Positions 9,695 through 22,705 of a stretch of DNA of 64,000 bases are shown here, piece after piece. How positions within the stretch are numbered: position 1 is the stretch's first letter; every line of letters begins with the position of its first letter. The DNA lies in assembly GCA_030549335.1 (NCBI GenBank), contig CM060188.1, positions 14,263,501-14,327,500 on the forward strand, given 5' to 3'. The notes below the pieces were generated by a model. The model searched no databases and had not been told where the DNA came from. It saw nothing but the letters and a program-made list of their open reading frames with translations. Source of the DNA: Pontederia crassipes (Eukaryota; Streptophyta; Magnoliopsida; Commelinales; Pontederiaceae). The position numbers were made by a program, and so were the translations under genes.

Positions 9695-12600
9695 CTATTT
9701 TACCCATAATATTTGTGCACAACAACTACCGACGACTATATATTCGGCATCGGCGGTAGAAAGTGCGATGGAGTTTTGTTTCTTGCTAGCCAATGAAATG
9801 AGAGAACTATCAAGAAAACAACAAATCCCACTAGTGCTTTTTCTATCAACTTTACACTCAGCAAAATCTGCATCGGTGTAAACATGCAATTCAAATGGGG
9901 AGTTCCTATCATACAAAATGCCTAAGTCACTTGTATGCTTTAAATAACGCAATATTCTTTTTACAGCAATTAAGTGCGATTCTTTGAGACGGATTGAAAC
10001 CTAGCAAACAAACACACACTAAACATTATGTCCGGCCTAGATGTCGTCAAGTAGAGCAAATTACCAATCATACCTCTGTACCTTTTTTGATCAATGGGCT
10101 TACCTTTTTCATCTTTATCTAATTTTTTAGTCGTGCTCATAGGAGTTGTGCTCGGCTTGCATTCGTTCATCCTGAATTTTTTGAGTAATTTCCTTGTATA
10201 TTCTTCTTGATTAAGAAAAATATCTCCTTAAATTATTTTACTTGTAGGCCTAGAAAGAAGGTGAGTTCTCCTACAAGACTCATTTCAAATTCTTGTTGCA
10301 TAAGAATTTCAAACTCTTTGCATATGCATTCATTAGTAGCACCATAAATAATATCATCAACATAAATGTGAACCATTAAAATATCATTTTTAAAATGTTT
10401 TAAGAACAATGTGGTGTCAATTTTCCCTTTTTGAAAACCACTTTCAATTAAAAATAAACTCAATCTTTCATACCAAACTCGAGGGGCTTGTTTCAATCCA
10501 TAAAAAACTTTTGAGAGTTTGAAAACATGATGTGGAAAATCTGAATTTTCAAAACCTTGGGGTTGTTCGATATAAACTTCCTCATTTATAAAACCATTCA
10601 AGAAAGCCAATTTAACATCCATTTGAAAAAAGTTTAAAGCCTTTATAGCATGCAAAAGTCAAAAGCATTCGAATTGCCTCAAGTCTAAGAGCAAAAATTT
10701 CATCAAAATCAATCTCTTCAATTTGTGAGTAACCCTTGGCCACTAATCTAATCTTGTTCCTCACAATGACATCATTTTCATCTAACTTGTTTCGAAAGAT
10801 CCATTTGGTTCCAACGATAGGATGGTCCTCGGATTTTTCTACAAGTTTACACACTTGATTTCTTTCAAAGTTGTTTAATTCCTCATGCATTGCATTTATC
10901 CAATTTGAATCTTCAAGTGTTTCATTTATATTGTTGGGCTCATAATTTGCAAGGAAAGCCGAAAAAGCACATAGATTTTTTAAAGAAATTCTAGTTTTTA
11001 TGCCTTCATTTAAATTACCTATAACTTGATCAAGTGGGTGTGACGAGACATGTCTCCAATTTCTTGGAATGATTTGATTCTCTTCTCTTTGAGGTACTTT
11101 CATTTCTTCCACCTTTGAGGTGTAAGCTTTTGCTTCATCCATGTCCACAACTTCAAGTTTTCTTTGTACTTCAATTATTTCTTCATTATCATCATGGGCT
11201 TGTTTGTTCAAAAAATCATTAGTTTCATTGAATTTAACATTAATAGACTATTCAACAACTAATGTTCTTTTATTATACACTCTATAGGCTTTACTTGTAC
11301 TAGAATAACTAAGAAAAATACCATCATCACATTTGTCATCAAATTTGTCTAGTTTGTTTTTTATATTCAAAATATAACATTTACATCCAAAAACTTTAAA
11401 ATACGAGATATTTGGTTTCTTACCAAATAGCATTTCAAAATATGTTTTCTTTTCAAGAGGTCTAAGTACAATTCTATTGAGAACATAGCATGATGTGTTT
11501 ACGACTTTCGCCTAAAAATATTTCGGTAACTTGCTTTCATTTAAAATTGTTCTAGCCATTTCTTGTATAGTTTTATTTTTTCTTTTTACTACTCCATTTT
11601 GTTGAGATGTTCTAGGAGTTGAAAAATTATGGGTAATTCCATTTTCTTCGCAAAATGATACAAATTTATGATTTTCAAACTCTCCTCCATGGTCACTTCT
11701 AATTTTTGAAATCTTTTGTTCAAATTCGTTTTGAACTCTTTTTGCAAATTTGAAAAACATATTTAACGTCTCATCTTTACTAACGAGAAAAATTGTCCAA
11801 GTGAAACGAGAAAAATAATCAATAATTACAAATACATTTCTTTTTTCTCCTAAACTTGTCACATCAATAGGCCCAAACAAATCAAGATGTAAAAGTTCTA
11901 AGGTCCTATGCGTACTAATAACTCCTTTTAATTTAAAAGAAATTTTGGTTTGTTTACCTTTTAGACATGAATCACAAATATTGTTTTCCTGAAATTTGAT
12001 CTTAGGTAAGCCTCTAACCAATTCATGATTTGAGAGTTTATTTAACAATTTATAATTTGCTTGTCCCAATCTCTTATGCCACAAGTTTATATCATCATGC
12101 ATGAAACTAAGACATTTTTCATTTTTCAAATTATCAAAATTAATTTTGTATACATTATTGTACCCAAATCCCATGTGTAAAACTTTGTTATTTTCATCTA
12201 GTATCAAACATTTGTCCTTTTCAAATTTAACTAAATAATTTTTATCACAAATTTGACTTATGCTAATTAGATTATGTTTTAAATTTTCAACAAGCTAAAC
12301 ATTTTTTAAATATACTTTGTCATTCTTACCAATATTACATATACCAATTATTCTTCCTTTGCTATTGTCTACAAAAGTGACTTTTTCTCTATTTTTCTTT
12401 TCCAAATTGATGAAATTTGAGACATCGTCGGTCATATGTCTTGAGCATTCACTATCCAAATATCATTTACCTTCATTGTACATAGAAGCTTTCTATAAGA
12501 AAGAAGTTAGGAATTTCATGTTTTTAGTACCCAAACTTGCTTGGGTCCATCTTGGTTAGCCATGGTCCTTTTCGGGACCCAAATTTTCTTCATTCATTTA

Positions 12601-12850
12601 CTTATTCCTTTCCTAATTATGCAATCATAAGAATAATGTCCTTCATATTCATAATGAAAACAAACAATTTGTGATCTTGTGTAATCATGCGATGCTTTAA
12701 CAAATAAAATTCTTTTGTCATTCTTCTTTTCAAAAGAGGTGAAACCAAGTTCCTTTTTGTTTGAAGAAATTCTAGATCCATTAAGCGTAGCATTTAACAT
12801 TTTACTTCCATTTGAGAATTTTTCAAGTTCAAGTTTCAATTAATTAATTT
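9695..12850 (-). pseudogene. Ty1/copia pol (protease, integrase, RT, RNase H), broken
   Basis: Reading leftwards, the protease remnant near 12,465-12,430 has DSECSRHMT where the family has D-S-G-C, with an in-frame TGA just before it (12,465-12,463). Integrase (12,207-11,512) has the zinc-binding H...C part and LWHKRLGQ, then DLFGP and RSDHGGEF with both catalytic Asp; the third acidic residue is Lys (codon 11,586-11,584, in NGVVKRKN). RT covers 11,211-10,233, with MDVKLAFLNG and an intact YVDD near 10,350. RNase H covers 10,170-9,695, with SRPDIMFSV, YTDADFAECK and STADAEYI. At least six stops or frameshifts split the polyprotein, so the element is not autonomous. Confidence 0.9.
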
Positions 12851-14170
12851 CTTTGTTCAAACATGCACTTTCTACAATTTGTCTTTTACATGTTGATTTT
12901 AGTGCACTATTTTCCGTTTTTAATTCTTTAATTGAGAGTTATAAGTTAGAATTTTCTTTATTCAATATATCACACTTTTCACATGCTTTAACATTCTTAT
13001 TTTTCTTTTACAAAATTTCAAACTCTATTTTTATCTCATCGTATTTCTTTTTTAGGCATCCATATTTATTGATTAGACCTCTAAACTCCTTAGGCACATT
13101 GAAAGATTCACTATCACTATAATTAGAGGAGTTAGATGATACCTCATGGCTATTAGCCATTAGACATATGTAGGCTTCCTCGTCATCATTGGAAGAGGTG
13201 TTGGAGTCATTCTCTTCATCTTCACTTTCGTCCCAAGTGGCTTGGAGAGCTTTTTTCTTTCTTCTTGAGCTTTCTCCATCTTTCTCCTTTTTGACCAAAT
13301 TTGGACATTCATTTTTGCAGTGTCCAATCTTTTTGCATTCAAAGCAAGTTATTTGACTTTTGCTTAATGATCTTCTCTTGGAATAGCCTTTCTTTTTCTT
13401 AGTGAACCTGAGATATTTGTCAAGCTTTTTTGCATATAGAGAAAGTTTCTTTTCATCAAGATCCTCATCTTCTTCATTTGTATCTTCATCATCTTTGTTT
13501 GCTTTCAATACAAGTGTTTTTCTTTTTGGAGTATTTGCTTCTTCATTCTCCTTGATACCGATCTCATAGGTCAATAGTGAACCTATAAAATCATCAAAGT
13601 CCAATTTATTTAAGTTCTTTTCTTCAATCACTGTCCTCTTTGTATGCCACTTGGAGGAGAGAGACCTGAGAAACTTTTTCACTTTTTGAGGATTAGTCCT
13701 TGGCTCGCCCAATGAGGCTAAGCCATTTGTAATATCATTGAAACGAACAATCATCTCATTAATAGATTCATTTTTAAGCATTTTAAAAGAATCATATTGA
13801 TGATTTAAAATATTTAATATAGACTCCTTAACTTTATCCGTTACTTCATGAGTAATAATGAGTTTTTTCCAAATATCATTAGCACTTTCACAACTAGAAA
13901 CTCGATTAAATTCTGTTGGATCCGAACCACAATAAAAAATATTTTTAGCTTTTCAATCTAATTTTACTGAAAATCTTTCTCCTTCGGTGTATTCAAAATA
14001 TTTTTTTTACTTAAATCAAAACCATTTTGAATAATGTCCCACATATCAATGTCAATAGAATAAACATAGGCTTGCATCCTAATTTTCCAATAAGCAAAAT
14101 TTGATGCATTAAATAGCGGAGGACGATTAATAGATTGACCTTCGGAAAAACCGGAACCACTTGATGCCAT
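12851..14170 (-). pseudogene. Ty1/copia gag with CCHC knuckle, broken
   Basis: The frame starts at 14,170 with MASSGSGFSEG and the PPLFNASNFAYWKIRMQAY stretch usual for copia gag, and stops at 13,964. After a degenerate part (13,960-13,785), the frame 13,781-13,008 continues with the gag (UBN2-like) core, an acidic/basic linker and the intact zinc knuckle CFECKKIGHCKNEC, then an acidic Ser/Asp-rich tail. Gag forms the particle and binds RNA. The break near residue 68 separates the start from the knuckle. Confidence 0.85.
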
Positions 14171-14210
14171 AGCTGTAAAGATATTTTTAAATCTTAAAGT
14201 TAGAGCAATT

Positions 14211-14224
14211 TGACTCTGATACCA
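14211..14224 (-). other. Primer binding site, initiator tRNA-Met
   Basis: On the minus strand TGGTATCAGAGTCA begins 2 bp after the right LTR. The first 11 bases are those complementary to the 3' end of plant initiator tRNA-Met, the usual primer of plant copia elements. This fixes the minus orientation of the element. Confidence 0.85.
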
Positions 14225-14226
14225 AT

Positions 14227-15203
14227 TGTAGGATCGAATGCACCAAGACCGGGGGGTGAATTGGTGAAATTAAATTTTCCAAAAATTCACCTTCAGAGAA
14301 AACCGATGAAAAACAATCACAAGAAAATAAGGATAATGCGTAGATGAAGAATAAAGAACAAACACAAAAAGCCACGATATGTTGACGAGGTTCGGCAAAA
14401 ATACTTTGGCCTACGTCCCCACTCCGACTTCTCGACCTCGAGACCGCTGGAGATTCACTATTTTTCTCTTTTTCTTGTAGGGAGAGAACAACCCTCTTTA
14501 AATAATCACGCATTCTTCTTTGCTCAAGAGGCTAGGCACACCTCTATACAAGGAGCTCTCAATCTTACTAGATTCAGAAAGGAAATGTTCCTTTTAACTC
14601 TTTTCTTTTACAAAAATTTTTCTCACACTCAAGACTAAGAAAAGAAAAGGGAAGAAATTTGCAACTCTATGCTAAAAAATTTAAGAGTAGCTCTAGGATG
14701 TTCTTTCTTTCTTGAATGAATTTTCTTCAGGCTTTGACACTCCTTTTATAGGATCTTAGGGGTGAGATTTCGTTCAAAAAGTCTCCCCCAAATTTTTTCT
14801 CAAAATTTTAGTCATTACTGTTCATTTGACTGATGGGCCGGTCGACCGGTCTATGTGACCGTTGTCTTATTTCTGCGCTTTGACGCTGTCCGATCGACCG
14901 GTACTTCGATCGATACAATGACCGGTAATGTCTCGACGTCGACCGGTCTAAATTGTTGTCGACCGATATAGTCTCGACGTCGATCGGTATCTTCTCGTCT
15001 CTTCTTCCACCGAATATCAGTCGACCGGTGCTTCTGGTCGGTCGACCGATCGTGCTGAAAACTTTTTTCCAACATTAAATTTGACGATTTCTTCGGCGAA
15101 TCTGTTCATATCAATTCTACATATGCATTATCACTACTTGAGCATAGATTAGTAACTTTTATGTCCATTTTAATTTATTATCATCAAAACATAGGATTCA
15201 ACA
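14227..15203 (-). repeat. 5' LTR of the Sirevirus-like element
   Basis: It starts TGTAGGATCGAATGCACC and ends AGGATTCAACA. It pairs with 5,936-6,875 and has an extra AT-rich stretch near 14,595-14,690. It carries the GGTCGACC array and the same internal conserved block near 14,375-14,490. As the 5' LTR it would hold the promoter for a transcript running to the left. Confidence 0.9.
14835..15055. repeat. GGTCGACC-type palindrome array in the right LTR
   Basis: Dense copies of CCGGTCGACCGGT and variants such as CGACGTCGACCGGT and GGTCGGTCGACCGATCG occur here. Relative to the left LTR array, one block (about 40 bp) is absent and several sites differ by one base. Confidence 0.8.
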
Positions 15204-16839
15204 AAGAAGGATAATGAATCGACAGTTGTCGGCAGCGGCCACATGTTCTCTTTAGAAACTGGGCATTTGAGGCTAACTAATTTGAGCTACTGTTGCTCAA
15301 CGTTGCCAAAGTCGAAGTCACGAGCATCCATGGCGTGGGTGGAGAAAGTGACAACAACGTTCGATCCGACGGATGTTAGGGTTGGAGGAGGGAAAGAAGA
15401 TGAACAAAAAAAAGAGAAGGGAAAGAGGGAGCATAGCCATTTGATGCTCCTACGGAGGCGTCTCACGGTGCGACACCGGACGCGCATTAATTCCTAAACT
15501 AAAACCCTAACTATAGAGTAATGGGATTAAGTCCCAACTAAAGTCTAATGGTAAATATGATATTCAGATTCTCGGAATTAAGGTGGCCGTCCCTTTATGT
15601 GAGATGACGTCGTTTGGCACAAATATGGATTAAAATCTACAACTCTGGTCCAATCCAATGTTGCATGACACAAATATGTCGGCTACCCATTCCACATCAT
15701 GTGAGATTGAATTTGTTCAACCTGAGAACACCCTATTCAAGGCCAGTTTAAAGTGAATAATTTTATAACATACATATTAAATTAATGTCTTATTTTGAAG
15801 TAGAAGATTTACTGAAAGTTCTTTATTTGGAGTTTTTAAATGTTACTTTTTAATATGTGAAGCTCGTTTATGATTTATTGAGACATTATTGTGGTCGCAG
15901 TGCACATTTATACATGCACATATATTATGATTCATAAAGTATTTCGAACCATATTCAAATATTTTGAATCAAATTTTTGTGATATACTTTAAAGAATATA
16001 TTGTACTATTTGACTTTATTATTTATCGAACTTTTTTTTTAGAACCAAATGAAGTTTTTTTTGGTATTTTCTTGTAAGAACTTAAAGCTTAAAAATGACA
16101 AAAATTGTAAAAAATCTGATCCATTACGTGTGAGTGTCCAACTTTTGGATATCATCTAATCAAGAAAGGAAGCTTTCTTTTGAAAAAAAGTCGGACGCAA
16201 ATAATCTTAGGAAGAAAAAATATAGAAAGGAGAATCAATCATAAAAAGATAAGGCCATTGTTTTGCAAAGGATGTGCTTTTTACGTAGGAAATGAGGATT
16301 GCGTGAGAAAAAATAATCTATGGGTCATAATTGAGTCGTGATATGATAATTCATAAATAAATACTTATATATATATATATATATATATTGATAATATTTA
16401 TTTGTGAATCGTCATATACGATTCAACGGTGTCCTATATATATGGGTCACTTTTTATCGCACATGAATCCTTATCCCCATTTACATATTCAAAATTTTTG
16501 TATGTAAATTTGCTTAGAGTTGTTTCATTATTTTAATGAGTCAATTTCTTTTATTTTGGAACTAATGTAGATTATTCATATGCGCTGATTCAAATGTTTA
16601 TGTTTTTTCTTCTTTGCTTAGCATTCTTTCTATTTGTCTATGAATCAATTTTTTATTTTTGTGCAATGTTGTATGATTCTATTATAAATTACACTGATAG
16701 ATTGAAAAGTTCTCCTTCCGTATATTCATTTTGTGTTATCCACATATTAACACTTTAGGAGTGAGATAATCCTAGAGATTGTCTCTTTTTGTGGTAATAT
16801 GCTTGTGTTTTTCCAAAATTATCTTTTATGTTTTTCAAA
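15204..16839. other. Spacer, no gene recognised
   Basis: This is mostly AT-rich. A (TA)n microsatellite lies at about 16,367-16,389. The GC-richer part 15,230-15,490 has only short unrelated frames. Confidence 0.4.
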
Positions 16840-17457
16840 GGCGTCATTTGGGAAGTGAATCGGGTGGTTCCCCAAACACAAGTGGAACCTAGACGTTGGA
16901 ACTAGATATGTACATGACTTGATTCCAACATCACGATTCCACCGAGGGGCGCCACTTTTTTGTTTTTTGGTTTTGACGTACTTTTGGAAATGACATTTTG
17001 CTTGTTTCCAAACCTTTTTTTTCTTTATCATTTTCTTTTATAACATTTCTTATATAAGTTAATTTATTTATTATCTATAAAATATAAATAATGAATTATC
17101 AATATAATATTATTTATTCTTCCATTATGAAATTTTAATATTTCATTAAATATAAATTATTTAAAAAATTGATTTTTTATATTTAAATACTATATTTTTA
17201 CCAAATTTATTGACATAATTTTTTTAATATATATTATGTATCTTATTTTTTTGATAATTTTATAATCTACATTTTTAATACATATTTTTAATTCAATCAT
17301 CCATTAAAATTATTTTATCACATCTACTTTTTCTTATCACATCAACTATCTTATTCATCATAATCAAATTTCACTCCATCCAAATTCGAACTAGTATGTC
17401 AATTCAACTATTTACAAAAACTTAGTGGAACTTCAATTTCGATTGCTAAACGGTCCC
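16840..17457. repeat. MITE-like repeat, copy a
   Basis: The left end GGCGTCATTTGGGAAGTG and the reverse complement of the right end, GGGACCGTTTAGCAATCG, are imperfect inverted repeats around an AT-rich core. The right part shares the words GAACTAGTATGTCAATTCAACTA with copies at 37,650 and 53,960 and, reversed, at 22,760 and 37,780. There is no ORF for a transposase. The class is uncertain; the ends recall PIF/Harbinger-type MITEs. Confidence 0.5.
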
Positions 17458-19240
17458 ACCGAAAAAATTGACGAGTGTTATATAGATTGCTTGTGTTTAA
17501 CGAGGGAATGTTGTAATTGACTGTGTCTTATATAGATTATTTGTGCTTAATCAAAGAGTATTGTGATTGGCTCTTTATTTTTATATAATATTATGAGTAT
17601 ATTCGATACAATGAGTTACATTTTTTTTTTCAAAACTTTTGATTCAGGAAGTGCCTATGCAATTGATAAAAATAGATACCGTGGAAGTAAAGTACCGTGG
17701 AAGTAAAGTTACTTAAATCGAAGAGGGCGATGCATACAACTTATATTCGACTAATCCATCAAAGTTAACCCCAAAAATAGTTGAAGAAATGCATAAATAA
17801 ATGCTCACAACGACGAGAGAAGCCCAAGGACCAAAACGAACGTCGGTATCTTCCATCAATTCGAAGCCCAAGAAAAAAGGTGAGTAGATTTGTATGAGAA
17901 CATGAACCATCGGCGGACCGAGATATTAAGTGAGGAGGGTCCTGACCCCCCTAATTTTTTAAAATTTACTTAACATTATATATTAATATATTGTGAAATA
18001 TTAAAATAGCTTATTTCTTAAATAGATTTAGCTCTTAAATGACCAGATGCTTTGGTTTAGTGTAGTGGTTGTCTTATCTCTAGTAACCTCGGGAGGGGAA
18101 GATAAAAAAAATTAGAGGAATGAAGAAAAAATATGTATCATTTACATCTTAATTTGAGATTAAAATAAATTAACACAAATGGAATCATTTCCTTCTTCTA
18201 AAATTTTATCCAAATATGGAATTCTTTTGTCCCTTCCCCTCTCCCTCTTTTCTTTCCTTTCACCTCAAATCTAAGCCGAGAGTAAAATGCCCATCGGAAA
18301 AGATTAAAATTAAACGTTAAATATGATGAACTTGAATACAAGGAGCGAAGTTTCAAGTTTTGGGAAGCCAATTAGTATAAGTTTTTATGATATGAAATTA
18401 GATACGAAAATAATATAATTTATGCAAAAAAATGCACTCACAAAGTAAAAAATACGAGGGCCCAAGGCCCAAAAAGATGTCGTTGGAAGAATGCAAATGG
18501 ACTTGCGGCCCTGCACACTGCTGCGGACGCGATCATGTGGGTCACAGCCACTTTTCCTCCTCATCGCTATTGGCTAATCTATTCCTATCTTTCCTTTAAA
18601 AAAAAAAAGGTCTAAAATCGGGTGGCTCACACAAATCAACGGGAGCAAGCGAACGGCCACAGCGAACAGTCCAAACCCCTCCGGATCCTCGGAGGAGCGG
18701 AGGGAGGTCAAATGGTGTCAACACTCGAGGAGTGCCCTTTTTATCTCCACTTCTTCCTCCCCCCCACTCTTTGTCACATGTTTAATAATAACACCATCAG
18801 AAAATACATCTTCCTGTCATCCACAATTGCCACGCCCGGGATTCGATTCCTTCCACACAAGATTAATTGAGACCACTCGTTTGATTCTTTTTTTATTATT
18901 ATAACATTACAAGAATGTTCCTACTTGTTGAGTCCCTTCATGGATCAGGCACCATGTCTTGGCTGTGACATCATTTGCATGATACGTATATATTATACAC
19001 AGTAGACCGATACATATTTTACATAACTTTTCTTTTCTGTCAATTATAAAAAAAGAAAAGATTCCATATCACATTTGTCAACAGTCTTAAAAAATATGAT
19101 CACACAGTATTGAGTCGCAAAGTGCTATAATATTAGGATTACGAAAACAAGGTGGAGAAAATGGTAACGCGATTGGATTTGTCCTATAATTTAAGATTAC
19201 AGAAGTCAAACCGGGAAATCTGAAACCGCTGCAACAAAAT
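17458..19240. other. Upstream spacer of GDSL gene 1
   Basis: This is AT-rich with GC-richer islands (18,470-18,740). No supported gene is present. Short frames such as 18,622-18,870 have no recognisable domain. Confidence 0.4.
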
Positions 19241-19246
19241 CCCCGC

Positions 19247-19253
19247 TATAAAT
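19247..19253 (+). promoter_or_regulatory. TATA box of GDSL gene 1
   Basis: TATAAAT lies 62 bp before the chosen ATG at 19,315. An upstream in-frame ATG at 19,252 overlaps the box itself and should not be in the mRNA, which supports the 19,315 start. Confidence 0.6.
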
Positions 19254-19314
19254 GCGAATCTTGCCCAAGATTGAGGAGATCGAGATTTCGGATCTCCAGT
19301 TCGTGTTGCGACCC

Positions 19315-21600
19315 ATGGCCGCCTCCCCGTGCGCCAATCTAATGGTCCTCGTCCTCCTGCACGGGCTCCTCGGCGCCGCCGCCTCCTGCTACACATCCGC
19401 CTTCAGCTTCGGCGACTCCCTGACGGACACCGGAAACCTTTTCGCCTTCTCCCATGGCGGCCCTGCCAACGCCATCGGCTGGCACCCCTACGGCATGACC
19501 TACTTCCGGCAGCCCACCGGGCGGTTCTCCGACGGGCGGCTTATCGTAGATTTCATCGGTGCGTGTCTCCTCCTCCTCCTCCTCCTCCTCTGTTCCACTT
19601 TGAATGCGTTTGTCAGACCAGTGCGATATTCGTTTAACTTTATGCGTTCCCTGGTGAACGCAGCGCAAGCGCTGGGGCTGCCGTTTCTGCGGCCGTACCT
19701 CGCCGGAGGGAGCGCCGAGAGGTTCATTCGCGGCGCCAATTTCGCGGTCGGCGGGGCGACGGCGCTCAACAGTTCCTTCTACAGGGCCAAGGGGATTGAT
19801 GTCTATTGGCCTGAATGCTCACTGGATGTTCAGGTTCAAATGTTCAGGAAACTGCTTGCGGAGATCTCCGGTTCAACTTCTGGTATGCGGACCACTTCTA
19901 TGAGTTTGGATTAAGAACTATGAAACATGGCACTTTATCTATCGTTCGGTGTTACAAATCAACTCTAATTAATACTTGCGATCATGAAATCTATGCCATG
20001 GAATCTGGAGATGGCGAGCAAGCAACTTAACAGAGTAGGCAAAGTAAATGGGCTCTGTAACAAGAGATAACATAAGTCTGCAACTTTCTCTCTCAAAAAG
20101 AAAAGAAAAGAAACATTACCCTGCAATGAGTTAAACATGTAGTTGATTTACGATATACTACTAAAACAACTCAAACTAAGGATTTGTATCTTTCTAGGTT
20201 CGTTCAATCGGCTATAGTCTATTGTTAGTGATCCAGTAAAAATACTCTCGGATTCTAGCAAAAAATGAGATATACTAGGCCCTTTCTACAACCATATTTG
20301 ATTATCAGCAAATTGGGCATATCAGCATGCCACTTCGCGCGACATCATTACCAGCTGCAAAAGTTCTTCACTGAAGAATAAGTGCTTGATATTCTAACTT
20401 TTAATTGCTTTGGTTGATTGCCAATTTCATATCTTGGACCAAGCTTTTTCTTAACTCTAATTCCACTATCCATATCAATGGCATAAAGTTCCACAACTGG
20501 TGCTCTCTAACTGCTTATTTATATTGTTCCTACTTAAGAATGGACTTTGTTTTCATGCAATGGCAGATTCCTCATTCTTGAGCAATTCACTGATACTAAT
20601 GGGGGAGATTGGAGGAAATGACTACAATCACCAGTTTTTGCGAAGGCAAAAATTTGAAAAGATACGAACGTTGGTACCTGATGTCATTCAAGCAATTAGT
20701 TCTGCAATCAAGGCAAGTCCAGCGGCAGCAACACTATACATACTCCATTGTATTTGTATAAATGAAACTTCATTTATAGTGTAAGCCTCAATGCATAACT
20801 GCAGACATTGATCGAACTTGGAGCTAAGACGTTGGTGGTTCCAGGAAATCTTCCAATTGGATGTGTTCCTATATATCTCAAAATGTTTGAGAGCCAAAAT
20901 CCAGAGGATTATGATTCAGAAACTGGCTGCTTGAAGTGGATGAACGAGTTCGCTATGCAACACAATCGTCTACTCCAGGATGAGCTGAACCGGCTCAGTG
21001 AGCTGCATTCAAATGTTACCATCGCTTACGCTGATTACTACGGAGCTACCCTGCAGATATTTCAAAATCCACAACAATTTGGTGAACTCTTGTTCGTTTT
21101 ATGTTCCTCTCTTCAACCACACATCCAGTCATTAGCAAACTGTTCTTATATAACTGATCCCATTAACCTCCTATGCCCTTATGAGCAAATACTTAATTCA
21201 AGATACTTCATTTATACTCGTAGATATCTGCTATGCTTCTAATTGAATCAATGCTGTTCCAGGTATTAAAACACCTCTTTCTGCATGCTGTGGAGGTGGT
21301 GGCACGTACAACTGCAATGTAGGGTGTGGTGAACCGTCCTCCACAGTTTGCAGTGATCCATCAAGTTATATTTCATGGGATGGATTGCACCTAACTGAGG
21401 CAGCTTATGAGGCAATTGCTCATAGCTTACTGGAAGGAAGACATGCAATCCCTTCCCTGATTCAGACTTGTGCAAACCTACAGTCCAGTTCAGCTTTAGA
21501 TTCATCATCTATTCTTGAGGATATTGTGAAAGAACAAACTAAGTTCTATCCTCTGAGCAACTCACATGAAGGAGCTACAGATATATTCTGGCAGCAATAG
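19315..21600 (+). CDS. GDSL esterase/lipase 1
   Basis: Exons: 19315-19558, 19664-19882, 20567-20712, 20805-21081, 21263-21600; 407 residues, phases 1,1,0,1. This is a serine hydrolase of the SGNH/GDSL family, probably secreted: a hydrophobic signal peptide spans residues 5-23. Block I is FSFGDSLTDTGN with Ser35 as nucleophile. Block II is GANFAVGGATAL. Block III is GEIGGNDYN with Asn172. Block V is SWDGLHLTEA with Asp335 and His338. GEIGGNDYN and VPGNLPIGC place it in the plant subgroup that includes sinapine-esterase-like proteins; the substrate is unknown. Intron 3 uses a GC donor (AAG|GCAAGT at 20,713), the only non-GT donor in the cluster. The C-terminus extends about 25 residues beyond its neighbours. 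Exons 1-2 are GC-rich, later exons are not. Confidence 0.9.
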
Positions 21601-22705
21601 TTTGCACCATTAGTCCTTATTTTTCTTACCTCTGTGCTCTGATCAGTTAGAAAGCTTCACATATATTACATCATCTTCCATCCTGGAGACTAGAACATGG
21701 CAGTTTATCAGGACATTGCTTACAACATTGACTCAGACTTACAGAAATAATGATCGGTGCATCCTACTTCAGCATTCACTTCAACATATACTCTGGAGGA
21801 TGCTGATTTGTACCGGGAAACAAGACTCATCATTGGAGCAACTCACTGGAAGGAGAACCTTTCAATATCATTTTTTTTTGCTCAAAATTTTGTTTGCTTA
21901 AGCTTGAAAACATTAATGGAAACAGTGCAACATAGATGGTTGCCCACAGAAAGGTCAATTGAAGTCTAGAAAAGATTGGATGTGCATACCATAAGAAATG
22001 AATGCAAAAAGAAACAAAGTGAAATTTTTAGCACGAAGTTTTAAATTTAAGTGAATTATGCGTACTGTGACTCCTGTTACAATATACTTCTCTTCTGGAA
22101 TACTGGGATATATGTTGTATCCTGTGGAATATTTGCCATGGTTAATGATGACATCCCACATAGGAAAATTTATGACAACTCAATGTCAAAGAGAAGAAAA
22201 ATATTGACTATGTGCTTGATAGTGACAAATGTTCACATTTTCTCTCCGGTTCCGTGAGAACATGAGTTATCCATTGATGCTCGTAAAACAATTATGAAGT
22301 CACTGGTTGTTTCCTGTAGTTGTCCAAAAGAATCAATAATTATGTACCAATGATTAATGTACTGGAGGTGATAACAATTACAAACAAATCAACCAGATTG
22401 TCAGCTTAATTTATTAAGAACTTTAATGTAAACCAAATTAATATTTTAATATTAGTTTTGTTTCGGCTCTGTTTGTCCTAGTAATACGATTTCTTCACAT
22501 GGGCCACACATAAAGCACATTAGTTTATTGGTTTGATAATTTATTTTTCTCTTTTTTTTCCAATTTGTAATCAATTAAGGTGATTATTAGTCAAAAGTTG
22601 GTGTACTAATATTTGAGTCACATGACAAGCATTCATGTGATCGTTTAGCTCTTTATATGTAACTATGGAAAATTCATAATCTAAGAAGGAAAGTGCAACT
22701 TGTTA
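21601..22705. other. Downstream flank of GDSL gene 1
   Basis: AT-rich 3' flank and spacer. It contains only short frames without domains. Confidence 0.4.

Larger units (their letters stand above)
5936..15203 (-). mobile_element. Ty1/copia retrotransposon of Sirevirus type, complete but mutated
   Basis: Two related LTRs beginning TGTAGGATCGAA and ending TTCAACA bound the element (5,936-6,875 and 14,227-15,203). The coding strand is minus: the PBS (14,211-14,224) follows the right LTR, then come gag, protease, integrase, RT and RNase H in Ty1/copia order. An extra ORF precedes the polypurine tract and left LTR. Several GGGGGAG runs before the 3' LTR, an initiator-Met PBS and an ORF after pol are known traits of Sireviruses. 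The LTRs differ by indels (940 against 977 bp), so the insertion is not recent. The 5-bp flanks (GGGAA left, AAGAA right) are not identical, so no target duplication can be claimed. Confidence 0.9.

Noticed and set aside
5931-15208. Target-site duplication of the copia element
   Set aside because: Flanking pentamers GGGAA and AAGAA differ at two positions.
19252-19314. Upstream in-frame ATG as start of GDSL gene 1
   Set aside because: It overlaps the TATA box; the 19,315 ATG gives a normal signal peptide.
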